Shown here: piece after piece, positions 44,187 through 52,909 of the stretch | Layout: every line of letters begins with the position of its first letter | Numbering within the stretch: position 1 is the stretch's first letter | Origin: CAYREV01 sp964423345 | GTDB lineage: Bacteria; Bacteroidota; Rhodothermia; Balneolales; Balneolaceae | Direction of reading: 5' to 3' | DNA length: 63,498 nt | Assembly: GCA_964423345.1 (NCBI GenBank) | Contig: CAYREV010000015.1 | Location: 1 to 63,498 of the forward strand | Notes under the pieces: generated by a model | Database searches by the model: none | What the model saw: the letters and a program-made list of their open reading frames with translations, nothing else | Told to the model about the DNA's origin: nothing | Translations under genes and position numbers: made by a program

Positions 44187-45641
44187 ATGATGCCCTCTTA
44201 TTTCCGGAAACTGCCGCTGTTACTTGTACTTCTTTTTCTGCTTCCGGGGATTACGGCCAACCTGTTTGCCCAGCAAAGTGAAAATAATCTGCTCTACGGG
44301 GCTGAAACACAGGTACTCTACGGGGGCGATCGCCTGCCGTTCTGGCTCTATGCCAATACCGACGGGCGCGTACCGCAGGGCGCCGGCAGTTTTCTGAACC
44401 GGTTCTATGCGGATTACCGTTCTGATGAGGAAACCACTCCCATTCGCTACGGGGGAGGGATCAGCCTGGCGGGCCGCCTGTCGGAGAGCGGCGCCCCACA
44501 TGCCCTCTACCTTGAACAGCTTTACGGGAGCGTGGGATACGGTTTCCTGAATCTCAAGGCGGGCCGCTTCTACGACCCCGTCGGACTCAACCGGGGGGCG
44601 CTCACCTCGGGTTCGATGATGATGAGCCGTAACGCCACGCCTTTCCCCAAGGTTCAGCTGGAGACCGACGGATTTATCGACGTGCCCCACACCCGTGGGC
44701 ACCTCCAGTTCAAGGGCATGTTTGCAAACGGCGTACTTGAGAAAGACCGATTCATTTCCAATGCCTTCCTGCACCAGAAGTATTTCTACCTTAAGGTCAA
44801 CTACAAGATGTTTTCGGGTCACGGCGGTGTGATCCACCAGGTGATGTGGGGGGGAACCGATCCCGAAAGGGGGCGGCTGCCTTCCTCCCTTAAGGACTTC
44901 TTCCTGGTGGTGACGGGGCAGTCGGCTTCGCCCGACAGCCGGGCTCCCGGCGAGGACATACAGAATGTGATCGGCAACTCCATCGCGGCTTACGATTTCC
45001 GCCTGGATGTAGACCTGGAGTCGGTCGAACTGCGGGCCTACCGTCTCTTTTTCCTGGAGGACAAGGTCTCCACCCGCTTTCGGAGTCCCTGGGACGGCAT
45101 GTGGGGGCTGGGAGCGGAGCTGGCCGGCGACAATAACCTGGTGAAGGAGGTGCTCTGGGAGCATATCAACACCAAGCGACAGGACTCCTTCGACTTTGAG
45201 CCGCGGGGCACGCAGACCTACTACAACCACGGGGCCTATCCCGGCGGGTGGTCGTACGAACAGCGAATGATGGGCAATCCACTGTTTGCCTACGGGCCCA
45301 ATCCAAATTTTGTCAACACCCAGGTCATCCCCAATAATATTATCGTGGCCCACCACTGGGGTATCCGGGGAAATGTTTTGCCCGATATCAGCTACCGTAT
45401 GTTGTTCACCTATTCGCGCAACTACGGGGAGGTGAGTGACCAGCGGGTGACGGACCCGCCCGTCCCGTTATCGGAGCTGCGCCATGACCAGTATTCGGCT
45501 CTACTGCAGTTGGATTACGATGTGTGGCCGGAGAAGAATCTCAGTCTTTCGGGTGCCTTAGCCGTCGACCGGGGGGAGTTGTATGAGAAGAGTATTGGTA
45601 TCTCAGTCGGGATTCGATGGGAGAGAAACAGGAATAAGTAG
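44187..45641 (+). CDS. Wzi-like outer-membrane capsule-assembly protein
   Basis: 484 residues with a signal peptide (to about residue 29, ANLFAQQ). The mature part is a beta barrel matching the capsule-assembly Wzi family: FWLYANTDGRVPQGAGSFLN, LEQLYGSVGYGFLNLKAGRF, GLNRGALTSGSMMMSRNATP, YFYLKVNYKMFSGHGGVIHQ, and a C-terminal WERNRNK strand. In E. coli Wzi anchors capsule, while Bacteroidota homologues are widespread without capsule loci. It shares strand and spacing with the glycosyltransferase before it. Confidence 0.85.
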   Translation: MMPSYFRKLPLLLVLLFLLPGITANLFAQQSENNLLYGAETQVLYGGDRLPFWLYANTDGRVPQGAGSFLNRFYADYRSDEETTPIRYGGGISLAGRLSESGAPHALYLEQLYGSVGYGFLNLKAGRFYDPVGLNRGALTSGSMMMSRNATPFPKVQLETDGFIDVPHTRGHLQFKGMFANGVLEKDRFISNAFLHQKYFYLKVNYKMFSGHGGVIHQVMWGGTDPERGRLPSSLKDFFLVVTGQSASPDSRAPGEDIQNVIGNSIAAYDFRLDVDLESVELRAYRLFFLEDKVSTRFRSPWDGMWGLGAELAGDNNLVKEVLWEHINTKRQDSFDFEPRGTQTYYNHGAYPGGWSYEQRMMGNPLFAYGPNPNFVNTQVIPNNIIVAHHWGIRGNVLPDISYRMLFTYSRNYGEVSDQRVTDPPVPLSELRHDQYSALLQLDYDVWPEKNLSLSGALAVDRGELYEKSIGISVGIRWERNRNK

Positions 45642-45736
45642 CACGCAGAAAGTAAGCAGGTATTATGAGAAAGTACCTGTCTTCTCTGGGTAACTTTGTG
45701 TTATTACCTCTTCAGCCAACTCACTTCATATTCCAC

Positions 45737-46723
45737 TTACTTTACTTCAACTTCGTTATTTCCCGGCCGATCCCGGAAGGTGTAGTAGAGATAGAAAAAG
45801 AGGTTCAGGAGTTTACTAAGCACATCGTGCACCAGAAAGAGGCCGGTGACGGCAGCCACCGGGGCCTTGACAATCTTGGCCAGTTCGATGTTGGTGCCCG
45901 TGGCTACCAGCTCATAGCTGGGCAGGAAGGGGATACGGCTCATAATAATATTGACGCTGAGGAAGGTAAACCAAATTTCGATGCTGACGTCGGGCAAAAC
46001 CACCGACCATTGGAGGATCTGGGCGGCATAGAGCAGTATCATCCGTACGGTATGGATGGTGAAGACTTTCCAGGAGATGGCAAGGGACATGGAAAACAGG
46101 TATCGCCTGAAACGGTAGGCCACTCCGGCCAGTATGGCGAGGACGGCCCCGCCCGCCAGGTATTCCAGGAAGCCTAATCCTGAAAGGCTCTCGGAGTCAA
46201 GACTGAACAGGTAGTCGAGCGCCCGGATCTTGCCGCTCAGCACCAGTATTCCCAGCAGTCCCAGGGCCACTATGGTAGATGCGGCCGAGGAGATGATGTT
46301 CATGTCACGTATATCCTTGAATGCCTGTTTCCTGCCCAGCTCTCCTTCGGTTACGGCCCACTGCATGAGGACGATCTCGCCGGAATACCCCATTACGTCC
46401 TTGTTAAAGATACGCTTCTTGATAAAGATAGATAGGCTTTTCAGGTAGGGGATGCCCCAGCATATCCTGTAGGCCAGGGTCTCGGAGAAGGGAAGCAGGA
46501 AATAGATAAACAGAAAGAGCAGGTAGTAGAGCGGCTCGGTGGGCAGGGCCCGGTAGATTTTGCCCCAGCCGATACCGGTGAGCTGGTAAAGGATAATGCC
46601 AATGACGAGGGCCTGAAACAGGTAGCTGGCATAGCGCCCCACCTGCCTGCCGTGGGGAGATTTGCGAAACTCCCTGAATCGCTGCCTTGCATGGCTGATC
46701 TTTTTTAGAAACGTCTCTTTCAT
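45737..46723 (-). CDS. polytopic membrane protein (LPG-synthase-TM-like?)
   Basis: 328 residues with about eight TM helices after a basic N-terminus (KISHARQRFREFRKSPHGRQ). The arrangement, with a conserved-looking DVMGYSGEIVLMQWAV loop and PFLPSYELVATGTNIELAKI, resembles flippase-like proteins related to the lysylphosphatidylglycerol-synthase TM region. The match is weak, so function is unknown. It follows the GT2 gene on the same strand (26 bp), suggesting a glycolipid role. Confidence 0.6.
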   Translation of the reverse strand: MKETFLKKISHARQRFREFRKSPHGRQVGRYASYLFQALVIGIILYQLTGIGWGKIYRALPTEPLYYLLFLFIYFLLPFSETLAYRICWGIPYLKSLSIFIKKRIFNKDVMGYSGEIVLMQWAVTEGELGRKQAFKDIRDMNIISSAASTIVALGLLGILVLSGKIRALDYLFSLDSESLSGLGFLEYLAGGAVLAILAGVAYRFRRYLFSMSLAISWKVFTIHTVRMILLYAAQILQWSVVLPDVSIEIWFTFLSVNIIMSRIPFLPSYELVATGTNIELAKIVKAPVAAVTGLFLVHDVLSKLLNLFFYLYYTFRDRPGNNEVEVK

Positions 46724-46749
46724 CGGTGTGAAATTAAGTAAACCGGTCT

Positions 46750-47541
46750 TTATATCAGATTGAACCGGCGGGAATCTTCCATAAACATTTGAAACGACTC
46801 CTCTTCTTTGTCCGTCAGTTCGAATTTGGGGTGATCAAACAGGTTTCCTTTGATTTTTGCATGCCAAAGGTATTGCAGGAATGTCTTGGGCGTGTTGCGT
46901 ATTCGGCGTTCAAAATGATCCCTTTCCCAGGTGTTGTCCCCATGGTAGGCACGCAGGAATAGGTAGGAATGCTTGTCGGGAAGCTTCCGATACCTTTTCT
47001 CTCTCCATTCGTCGAGATATACCGTATCTTCGGCGCGGCGGGTGTCAGGGTAGCGTATGGTGCTGCTTCGCCGGTGCATGATGCTGCCGGGCACCCCGTC
47101 GGGCAGGTGGCCCACATAGGGATGTTCCATAAACCTGTCGGTGTCGAGATGCATGAGCGCCCCCGACAGGCAGCAGGCATCATACCCCTGGTTGAGTACC
47201 TCGACTTGCGTCTTAATGCGTTCCGGATGGTACCAGTCGTCATCATCCCATTGAATCAGTAATTCTCCACTGGCCTTTTCAAGCGAAAGGTTTCGCAACG
47301 TCCCCAGGGTGTTCTCTTCCGAAGGCTCCAATTTAATGTAGGTAAGTCGGTCGGAGGGAATCTCCTGCAGCACTTCCTCCAGGTCCTGTTCGCCGTCGTC
47401 CACTATCACCATCTCCTTATCGGCATAGCTCTGGTTGGTGAAGCAGTGAATGGATCGCCTCATCAGGTGTTTGCGGTTGGCCGTCACCATCAGGCAGCTG
47501 ACCAGTGGACGTTTTGCTGTAGGGTTATGCTCGTCGGACAT
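46750..47541 (-). CDS. GT2-family glycosyltransferase
   Basis: 263 residues, GT-A fold: PLVSCLMVTANRKHLMRRSI, then VDDG at 47-50, and the metal-binding DDDD at 99-102 (IQWDDDDWYHP). The rest has a C-terminal variable part with LDEWREKRYRKL. It is cytosolic. Together with the membrane protein it forms a minus-strand pair lying between two plus-strand pairs. Confidence 0.85.
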   Translation of the reverse strand: MSDEHNPTAKRPLVSCLMVTANRKHLMRRSIHCFTNQSYADKEMVIVDDGEQDLEEVLQEIPSDRLTYIKLEPSEENTLGTLRNLSLEKASGELLIQWDDDDWYHPERIKTQVEVLNQGYDACCLSGALMHLDTDRFMEHPYVGHLPDGVPGSIMHRRSSTIRYPDTRRAEDTVYLDEWREKRYRKLPDKHSYLFLRAYHGDNTWERDHFERRIRNTPKTFLQYLWHAKIKGNLFDHPKFELTDKEEESFQMFMEDSRRFNLI

Positions 47542-47930
47542 CGATTGTACGTTCTTAAAGTTCAGGTGATATAGGTAAGATCAAAGCCGATAATATAACC
47601 TTTTGCCGGAAGGGTTTACAAATAGATTCCACAGCAGGCAAGCCGGTTAAAAACGGTAAGGAATTGCCGTTTTAGACTTTCTTATAAGGGTACACGTCTT
47701 TTTAATAACAGCGATATTCCTTACACTCTACCGTATTTATAAGAAGCTTGCTGTTTCATAGCACATAATAAATAACGGCCTGTGCCGTAGGATAGCAGCA
47801 CCCCGGACGTACTGTTTCCCGAACAATGAAGCAGGGATTTTAAACGTTTGTAGCTTGAATGATTCAAGAACGCTGATTGTTTTCAGGCTCCGGCCTGTAT
47901 TCACATATAAAGCACGATTTTAAAATTATT
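47542..47930. other. divergent intergenic region GT2 / DUF3047
   Basis: 389 bp without a gene. It holds the perfect palindrome at 47854-47868 and a small stem CAGGC/GCCTG (47884-47897). No clear -7 box is seen on either strand. Confidence 0.55.
47854..47868. promoter_or_regulatory. perfect 15-bp palindrome, candidate operator
   Basis: CTTGAAT and ATTCAAG are exact inverse arms around one base, 63 bp before the DUF3047 start. The size and symmetry suit a dimeric regulator. Confidence 0.4.
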
Positions 47931-48701
47931 ATGGTAAAGAATTTGATTGTTGGCTCACTTATATCCTTTATGGGGGTATCACTGCCTGCTCAAGCCCAAA
48001 CCGGCCCGATGCACCTGCCGGAGGGAGAGGTGATGCTGGAAAATTTTGAGGACGACCCCGTGGGAGGGTTCCCCCTGCAGTGGTACGATCGTGACGGCAA
48101 TAAGAAACTGGTCAACCATTCCGATGATTTTCTCAGGAGTTATCATTACGAGGTAAAAGAGGAGGGGTGTAACAGGTTTCTGAGGTACGAGGGCATGCAG
48201 GCCAGGCATATAAACCTTCCGTTGATAAATGAGAACCGTAGGAACATATACAATATCAACATTTATGAAACCCCTGTACTAAGCTGGAGAGTGCGGGCGC
48301 ATATCCTGCCTCATAATGCCAATGAAGATGACAACGACCGTAACGATTCTGTAGCAAGCGTCTATGTGGTGTTTGGTTTCGGTCGTATTGCCCTGTTTAA
48401 GAAGGTGCCCAAGACCATCAGGTACAGCTGGAGTACCACCCTTGAAGAGGGTACCCATACCTCCAAGCTGTTCGGTAACCAGAACATTATTATCGTCGAG
48501 TCGGGGCAGGAGAAGACGGGCCGGTGGATAACATTTGAGAGGAACCTGGTAGAGGATTACCGCCGGGTGTTCGGGGAGGATCCTCCCAAAGCGCCCTTGG
48601 CTATCCTAATTCTCAGTGACGGTGACAGTACGGGGAGCTATGTGAAAGCTGATTACGACGATATCATGTTGAAGCCGGGACATACAGCGAAGACAGAATA
48701 A
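47931..48701 (+). CDS. DUF3047 exported protein
   Basis: 256 residues from ATG 47931 with a signal peptide (ending PAQAQT). The mature domain starts MLENFEDDPVGGFPLQWYDR and contains SWRVRAHILPHNANEDDNDR, SVASVYVVFGFGR and SYVKADYDDIML, the DUF3047 pattern: a jelly-roll-like periplasmic domain of unknown function. It probably shares a transcript with the RND exporter 78 bp downstream, so it may be a periplasmic helper of it (inference). Confidence 0.85.
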   Translation: MVKNLIVGSLISFMGVSLPAQAQTGPMHLPEGEVMLENFEDDPVGGFPLQWYDRDGNKKLVNHSDDFLRSYHYEVKEEGCNRFLRYEGMQARHINLPLINENRRNIYNINIYETPVLSWRVRAHILPHNANEDDNDRNDSVASVYVVFGFGRIALFKKVPKTIRYSWSTTLEEGTHTSKLFGNQNIIIVESGQEKTGRWITFERNLVEDYRRVFGEDPPKAPLAILILSDGDSTGSYVKADYDDIMLKPGHTAKTE

Positions 48702-48779
48702 CCGGACGCATACACTCTATATTTTCGGTAATTATCTGTAACTTCAGCACTTCCCAAGGTTCGCTTTTAAAACAGAATA

Positions 48780-51284
48780 ATGGAAAAACTTCTGAATTTT
48801 TTTAGGCCTTTGATCAAGTGGAACTTCAGGCACCCCTTCCTGGTGCTTGCTGTTTCGCTGATCACGGCTGTCTTTGCCGGCTATTTTGCCATTCAGCTGA
48901 AGGTGGATACCGATCTTGCTAATCTGCTACCTAAGAAGAACCCGCATGTAAAGGCCCTGGAAAAGCTGCAGGAGACAGTGGGAGGGGAAACGACCATGGA
49001 GGTGGCTATAAAGTCGCCGAGTTTTGAGGACAACAAGCGCTTTGCACAGGTACTGATTAAGAAAAGTCTGAAACTGTATGACGAGAAGCGCGACAACTAT
49101 TTATTCAAGCGGGCCGAATTCCGGAAAGAGACCTCGGTGCTTCGGAATAATGCCCTCTATTTTGCCACACCAAATGAACTCGATGATATAACAGAGTACC
49201 TGAGAGAAGAGATACGCAAGGCCAAGGAAAAGGCCAGCCCCTTCTACTTCGACCTGGGGGAGGACGAGGAGGAAGATTCCGGAGAGGAGCAGAAGCTGAA
49301 GCGTTTCGAGGAGAGCTACGAGCAGCTGATACCCTCGGAATACCCGGTCAGCCAGGACAGTACGGTGATGCTGGTCAAATTCTATCCGACAGGTTCCAAA
49401 AGCGACCTCGACTACCTTCAGCGGATGTTTACCTCCTACGATTCACTTTTGACTACCCTGAACCCAGCATCCTACAACAAGGATATGGAAGTGCGCTACG
49501 GCGGGCGCCTCAAGCGCCACCTCACAGAGCTGAATTCCATTATGAGCGATGTCTTCAACAGTTTCGCTTCCGGTATCTCCAGCGTGATTCTGCTGGTTAT
49601 GCTCTACTTCTCTATCAAGAAATATATCAATTACCGCAGGGGTACGCGTGAGGATATCAAACACGGTTTTTTAAGTCACTTGCTGAGGATTCCCGTACCG
49701 GTGTTGGTGATCGGCATACCGTTGCTGGTCAGCCTGCTGTGGACCTTCGGAATTACCTATGCCGTACTTGGAACGCTTAACACCATGACTTCGGTGCTGT
49801 TCGTGATCCTCTTCGGCATGGGGATCGACTACGGCATCCATTACTATGCCCGCTATATCGAATTCCGTTCGTCGGGGATGAATATTGCTGATTCGCTCTA
49901 TAATACATATAACAAGACGGGATCGGCTATCGTGGTCAGTGCCCTGACTACCGCCTTCTCTCTTTTTGTGCTGATTATTGCAAAGTTCAGGGGTTTCTCC
50001 GAATTCGGATTCATTGCGGGAACGGGCATCATCCTGGCCCTTTTTTGCATGCTTTTTGTCATGCCTTCCATCCTGGTCCTTTTCGAGAAGTTCGACTGGG
50101 TGCTGTTCAACGAGCGGGAGTACAAAAAAGAGAAAGGGCCGATACATCGTTTCCCCTATGCCAGAACCATTGTAGCGGTAGGGCTTATCATATCGGCTTT
50201 TGTAGCTTTTAATGCTCATAACCTGGGATTTCAGTACGATTTTGGGAAACTGGAGCCGGACTTCCCCGAATATGAATCGTTCCGGGAGTTTGCAGCCCAG
50301 GTAAGTACCTCCGACAAGCGCAACCCGGCCTACATCCTGGCCGACAATGATCAGCAGGTGATCCAGATTATGGAGAAGCTGCGCCATAAGATGAACACAG
50401 ACACCACCAGTCCCACTATCCTGGACGTGGAGGCCCTGCCGGAACGGTTCCCACCCACCGATTCGGCCGCAAGTGAGAAACTGAAAGATATCGCCCGAAT
50501 TCGCCAGCTGCTTGATGACCCGTTTTTGCAGAACAGGGAGGGCAAGGAGCTGGATAAGCTGCGGCGGGCGGCACAGACCACCCGGCCTCTTGAGATGGAG
50601 GATATCCCGCCCTATTTCAAAAACCAATTTGTGACCAAGGAGGGAGAGATCGGCAATTTCGTGATTATCTATCCAAGTGTGGGCCTTGCCGACGGCCGTA
50701 AGTCCATCGCTTTCAAGGAGGATGTGGGAAAGGTGACCCTCGACAGCGGTGAGACGTTCTATGCGGCAAGCACCTCGATCATTGCCGCTGAAATGCTGCA
50801 GCTTATGCGCAACGAAAGTCCCTGGATGGTGGGGGCGACCATGATGGTGGTCTTTATACTGATGTTATTCTCCTTCCGGTCGTTTCGCTGGGCCATCATC
50901 GCCATGCTGCCGCTCCTGGTGGGGCTGACATGGCTGTTCGGCATTATGCTGTTAACGGGAATGATGTTTAATTTCTACAACCTGGTAGTGCTCCCGGCTA
51001 TCCTGGGTATCGGAGAGGATAACGGTGTGCACCTGGCCAGCCGGTACCGTGAGGAGGGCAGAAAGAGCATGTGGAGTGTGCTGTCCAGTACGGGGCAGCA
51101 TGTGACTGTGGGATCGCTTACCACCATGCTCGGTTTTTCGGGACTGCTGCTGACCAACCACCCCGGCCTGCAGTCGCTGGGTGAGATGGCCGTCATCGGC
51201 ATCGGTTTAACCTGGGTGGCTGCACTCACTTTTCTGCCTGCTCTCATTCAGTTCCTTGAAGACAGGGATTGGATCCGGTTTTAA
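48780..51284 (+). CDS. RND/MMPL-superfamily exporter
   Basis: 834 residues in two halves, each with one TM helix, a periplasmic loop of 200-300 residues and about five more TM helices. First half: FLVLAVSLITAVFAGYFAIQ, then FGMGIDYGIHYYARYIEF with the intramembrane Asp. Second half: ILGIGEDNGVHLASRYREEG. The family includes HpnN hopanoid transporters and other lipid exporters. An acidic insertion (DLGEDEEEDSGEEQ) lies in the first loop. The substrate is unknown; nearby MlaC- and TolC-type genes favour lipid export. Confidence 0.9.
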   Translation: MEKLLNFFRPLIKWNFRHPFLVLAVSLITAVFAGYFAIQLKVDTDLANLLPKKNPHVKALEKLQETVGGETTMEVAIKSPSFEDNKRFAQVLIKKSLKLYDEKRDNYLFKRAEFRKETSVLRNNALYFATPNELDDITEYLREEIRKAKEKASPFYFDLGEDEEEDSGEEQKLKRFEESYEQLIPSEYPVSQDSTVMLVKFYPTGSKSDLDYLQRMFTSYDSLLTTLNPASYNKDMEVRYGGRLKRHLTELNSIMSDVFNSFASGISSVILLVMLYFSIKKYINYRRGTREDIKHGFLSHLLRIPVPVLVIGIPLLVSLLWTFGITYAVLGTLNTMTSVLFVILFGMGIDYGIHYYARYIEFRSSGMNIADSLYNTYNKTGSAIVVSALTTAFSLFVLIIAKFRGFSEFGFIAGTGIILALFCMLFVMPSILVLFEKFDWVLFNEREYKKEKGPIHRFPYARTIVAVGLIISAFVAFNAHNLGFQYDFGKLEPDFPEYESFREFAAQVSTSDKRNPAYILADNDQQVIQIMEKLRHKMNTDTTSPTILDVEALPERFPPTDSAASEKLKDIARIRQLLDDPFLQNREGKELDKLRRAAQTTRPLEMEDIPPYFKNQFVTKEGEIGNFVIIYPSVGLADGRKSIAFKEDVGKVTLDSGETFYAASTSIIAAEMLQLMRNESPWMVGATMMVVFILMLFSFRSFRWAIIAMLPLLVGLTWLFGIMLLTGMMFNFYNLVVLPAILGIGEDNGVHLASRYREEGRKSMWSVLSSTGQHVTVGSLTTMLGFSGLLLTNHPGLQSLGEMAVIGIGLTWVAALTFLPALIQFLEDRDWIRF

Positions 51285-51310
51285 TGATGGCCGGTAATAC
51301 GAGATAAGCA

Positions 51311-51399
51311 GGCGGGCAAGTGCTACTTGCTACTTACTATTCCCACCTGCGTCAAAACTTCGGCGGGCAAGTGCTATTTGCTACTGATTTCTTACTGCT
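51311..51399. repeat. 24-bp direct repeat in heptamer-type spacer
   Basis: GGCGGGCAAGTGCTACTTGC plus TACT (51311-51334) recurs at 51362-51385 with one change, 51 bp apart. Inside, the sequence runs in heptamers (TGCTACT TGCTACT; then TGCTATT TGCTACT). It fills the convergent junction between the RND exporter and trkH; the second half enters the last codons of trkH. Confidence 0.6.
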
Positions 51400-52909
51400 T
51401 CCAAAATGCGGGAGTGAAAAGAATAAGCACGGTGAAGATCTCCAGCCGGCCGATCATCATCATCAGTATCAGTACCCACTTTCCGATATAGGGCACCTGT
51501 GCGAAGTTGTCAGTGGGCCCGAATTCTCCCCACCCGGGGCCGATGTTTCCCAGGCAGGCGATGCTGGCCCCGATGGCAGATTCCAGTCCGTACCCCATAC
51601 TGGCCATAATTAGGGCCCCTAAAGCAAAAACAAGCAGGTAGAGCACGAAAAAGCTGAGCACCGTTCGCTGAATATTCGGATCCACCGTTTTGTTGCCTAT
51701 GCGGATGGGAAGCACCGCCTTGGGATGGATAATCTGCTTGATCTCACGAAAGGAGTTTCGGATGATGATCATCCACCGTATCATTTTGGGTCCTCCGCCC
51801 GTGGAACCGGCACAGCCGCCGGCAAAAAACAACAGGAAGAGGAAAAAGGTGCCGAAAGAGTTCCATACCTCGTAGTTATCGGTAGCGAAACCGGTAGTGG
51901 TGATGATAGCCACTGCCTGGAAAGCCCCGTAACGGATTGCGCTGCCCACCGGATAATTGTCAAACAGCCAGAGCGATACACTGATGACAACAATGGATAT
52001 AAAAGTGATCAGTGTATAGAAGCGTGTTTCCCGGTTATTGAAAAACGACTTGGCGTCGCCCCTGAGCAGCCGGAAGTGCATGGCGAAGTTGATACCTGCA
52101 CAAAACATGAAGAAAGTGATGACCGAGTCTACATACACCGAGTCAAAGGCTGCGATGCTGGTGTTTCTGGGAGAGAAACCGCCGGTAGCCAGGGTGGCAA
52201 AAGAGTGGTTGATGGAGTCGAACCAGTCCATGGACGGGTGGGCCCAGAGCATCAGGAATTCGGCCGCCGTGAAGGCAACGTAAATGACCCAGAGCAGTTT
52301 GGCCGTTTCCTGCACACGGGGCGTCAGCTTGTCGGCCGTCGGCCCGGGTGATTCGGCCTGGAACAGCTGCATGCCGCCCACGCCCAGCAGGGGGAGGATT
52401 GCCAGTGAGAGTACGATAATGCCCATGCCTCCCAGCCAGTGGGCCAGGGAGCGCCAGAACAGGATGCTCATGGGGAGCGCTTCGATCTGTGGATTCTGGA
52501 AGCCGTCGGCGGTGGTCCCACCCATGATGGTGGCGCCAGTGGTGGTCAGCCCGCTCATGGTTTCAAAGACGGCATCGGTGTAGCTGGGCAGGATGCCGGA
52601 AATCACAAAAGGCAGGGCCCCTACCAGGGAGAGGAAGAGCCAGGTCAGGGATACGATTAGGAAACCTTCCCGGATACGCAGTTCCTGTTCGGTCCTGAAT
52701 GCAAAGTAGAGTGTTCCTCCGACAACGAATGCAATAGAGGCCGAATAGAGGAATGCATGCCAGGTCTCCTCCCCGTAGACAAGGTCGATGGCGATGGGCA
52801 CCAGAAGGGCAAAACCCAGGAAAAAGATGAAAGCACCCAGTACGCCCAAAACGGTCCCGAAATGGAAATGGGACCGGTTCATGTAGGTATTTGAGTGAGA
52901 TCGTGCCAT
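51392..52909 (-). CDS. trkH: Trk potassium transporter, membrane subunit
   Basis: 505 residues. Four pore loops carry the selectivity signature: LTTTGATIMGG, LATGGFSPRN, ITTTGFATDN and CLGNIGPGWG. The 2TM-P repeats and GGCAGSTGGGPK segment are typical of TrkH/KtrB. ATG 52909 overlaps the trkA stop by one base (TAATG); ATG 52882 is the alternative. It works with TrkA for potassium uptake and osmoadaptation. Confidence 0.95.
   Translation of the reverse strand: MARSHSNTYMNRSHFHFGTVLGVLGAFIFFLGFALLVPIAIDLVYGEETWHAFLYSASIAFVVGGTLYFAFRTEQELRIREGFLIVSLTWLFLSLVGALPFVISGILPSYTDAVFETMSGLTTTGATIMGGTTADGFQNPQIEALPMSILFWRSLAHWLGGMGIIVLSLAILPLLGVGGMQLFQAESPGPTADKLTPRVQETAKLLWVIYVAFTAAEFLMLWAHPSMDWFDSINHSFATLATGGFSPRNTSIAAFDSVYVDSVITFFMFCAGINFAMHFRLLRGDAKSFFNNRETRFYTLITFISIVVISVSLWLFDNYPVGSAIRYGAFQAVAIITTTGFATDNYEVWNSFGTFFLFLLFFAGGCAGSTGGGPKMIRWMIIIRNSFREIKQIIHPKAVLPIRIGNKTVDPNIQRTVLSFFVLYLLVFALGALIMASMGYGLESAIGASIACLGNIGPGWGEFGPTDNFAQVPYIGKWVLILMMMIGRLEIFTVLILFTPAFWKQ

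Noticed and set aside
44220..45356. 378-codon open frame antisense to the Wzi-like gene
   Set aside because: The Wzi-like protein has a signal peptide and family motifs; the reverse frame has none.
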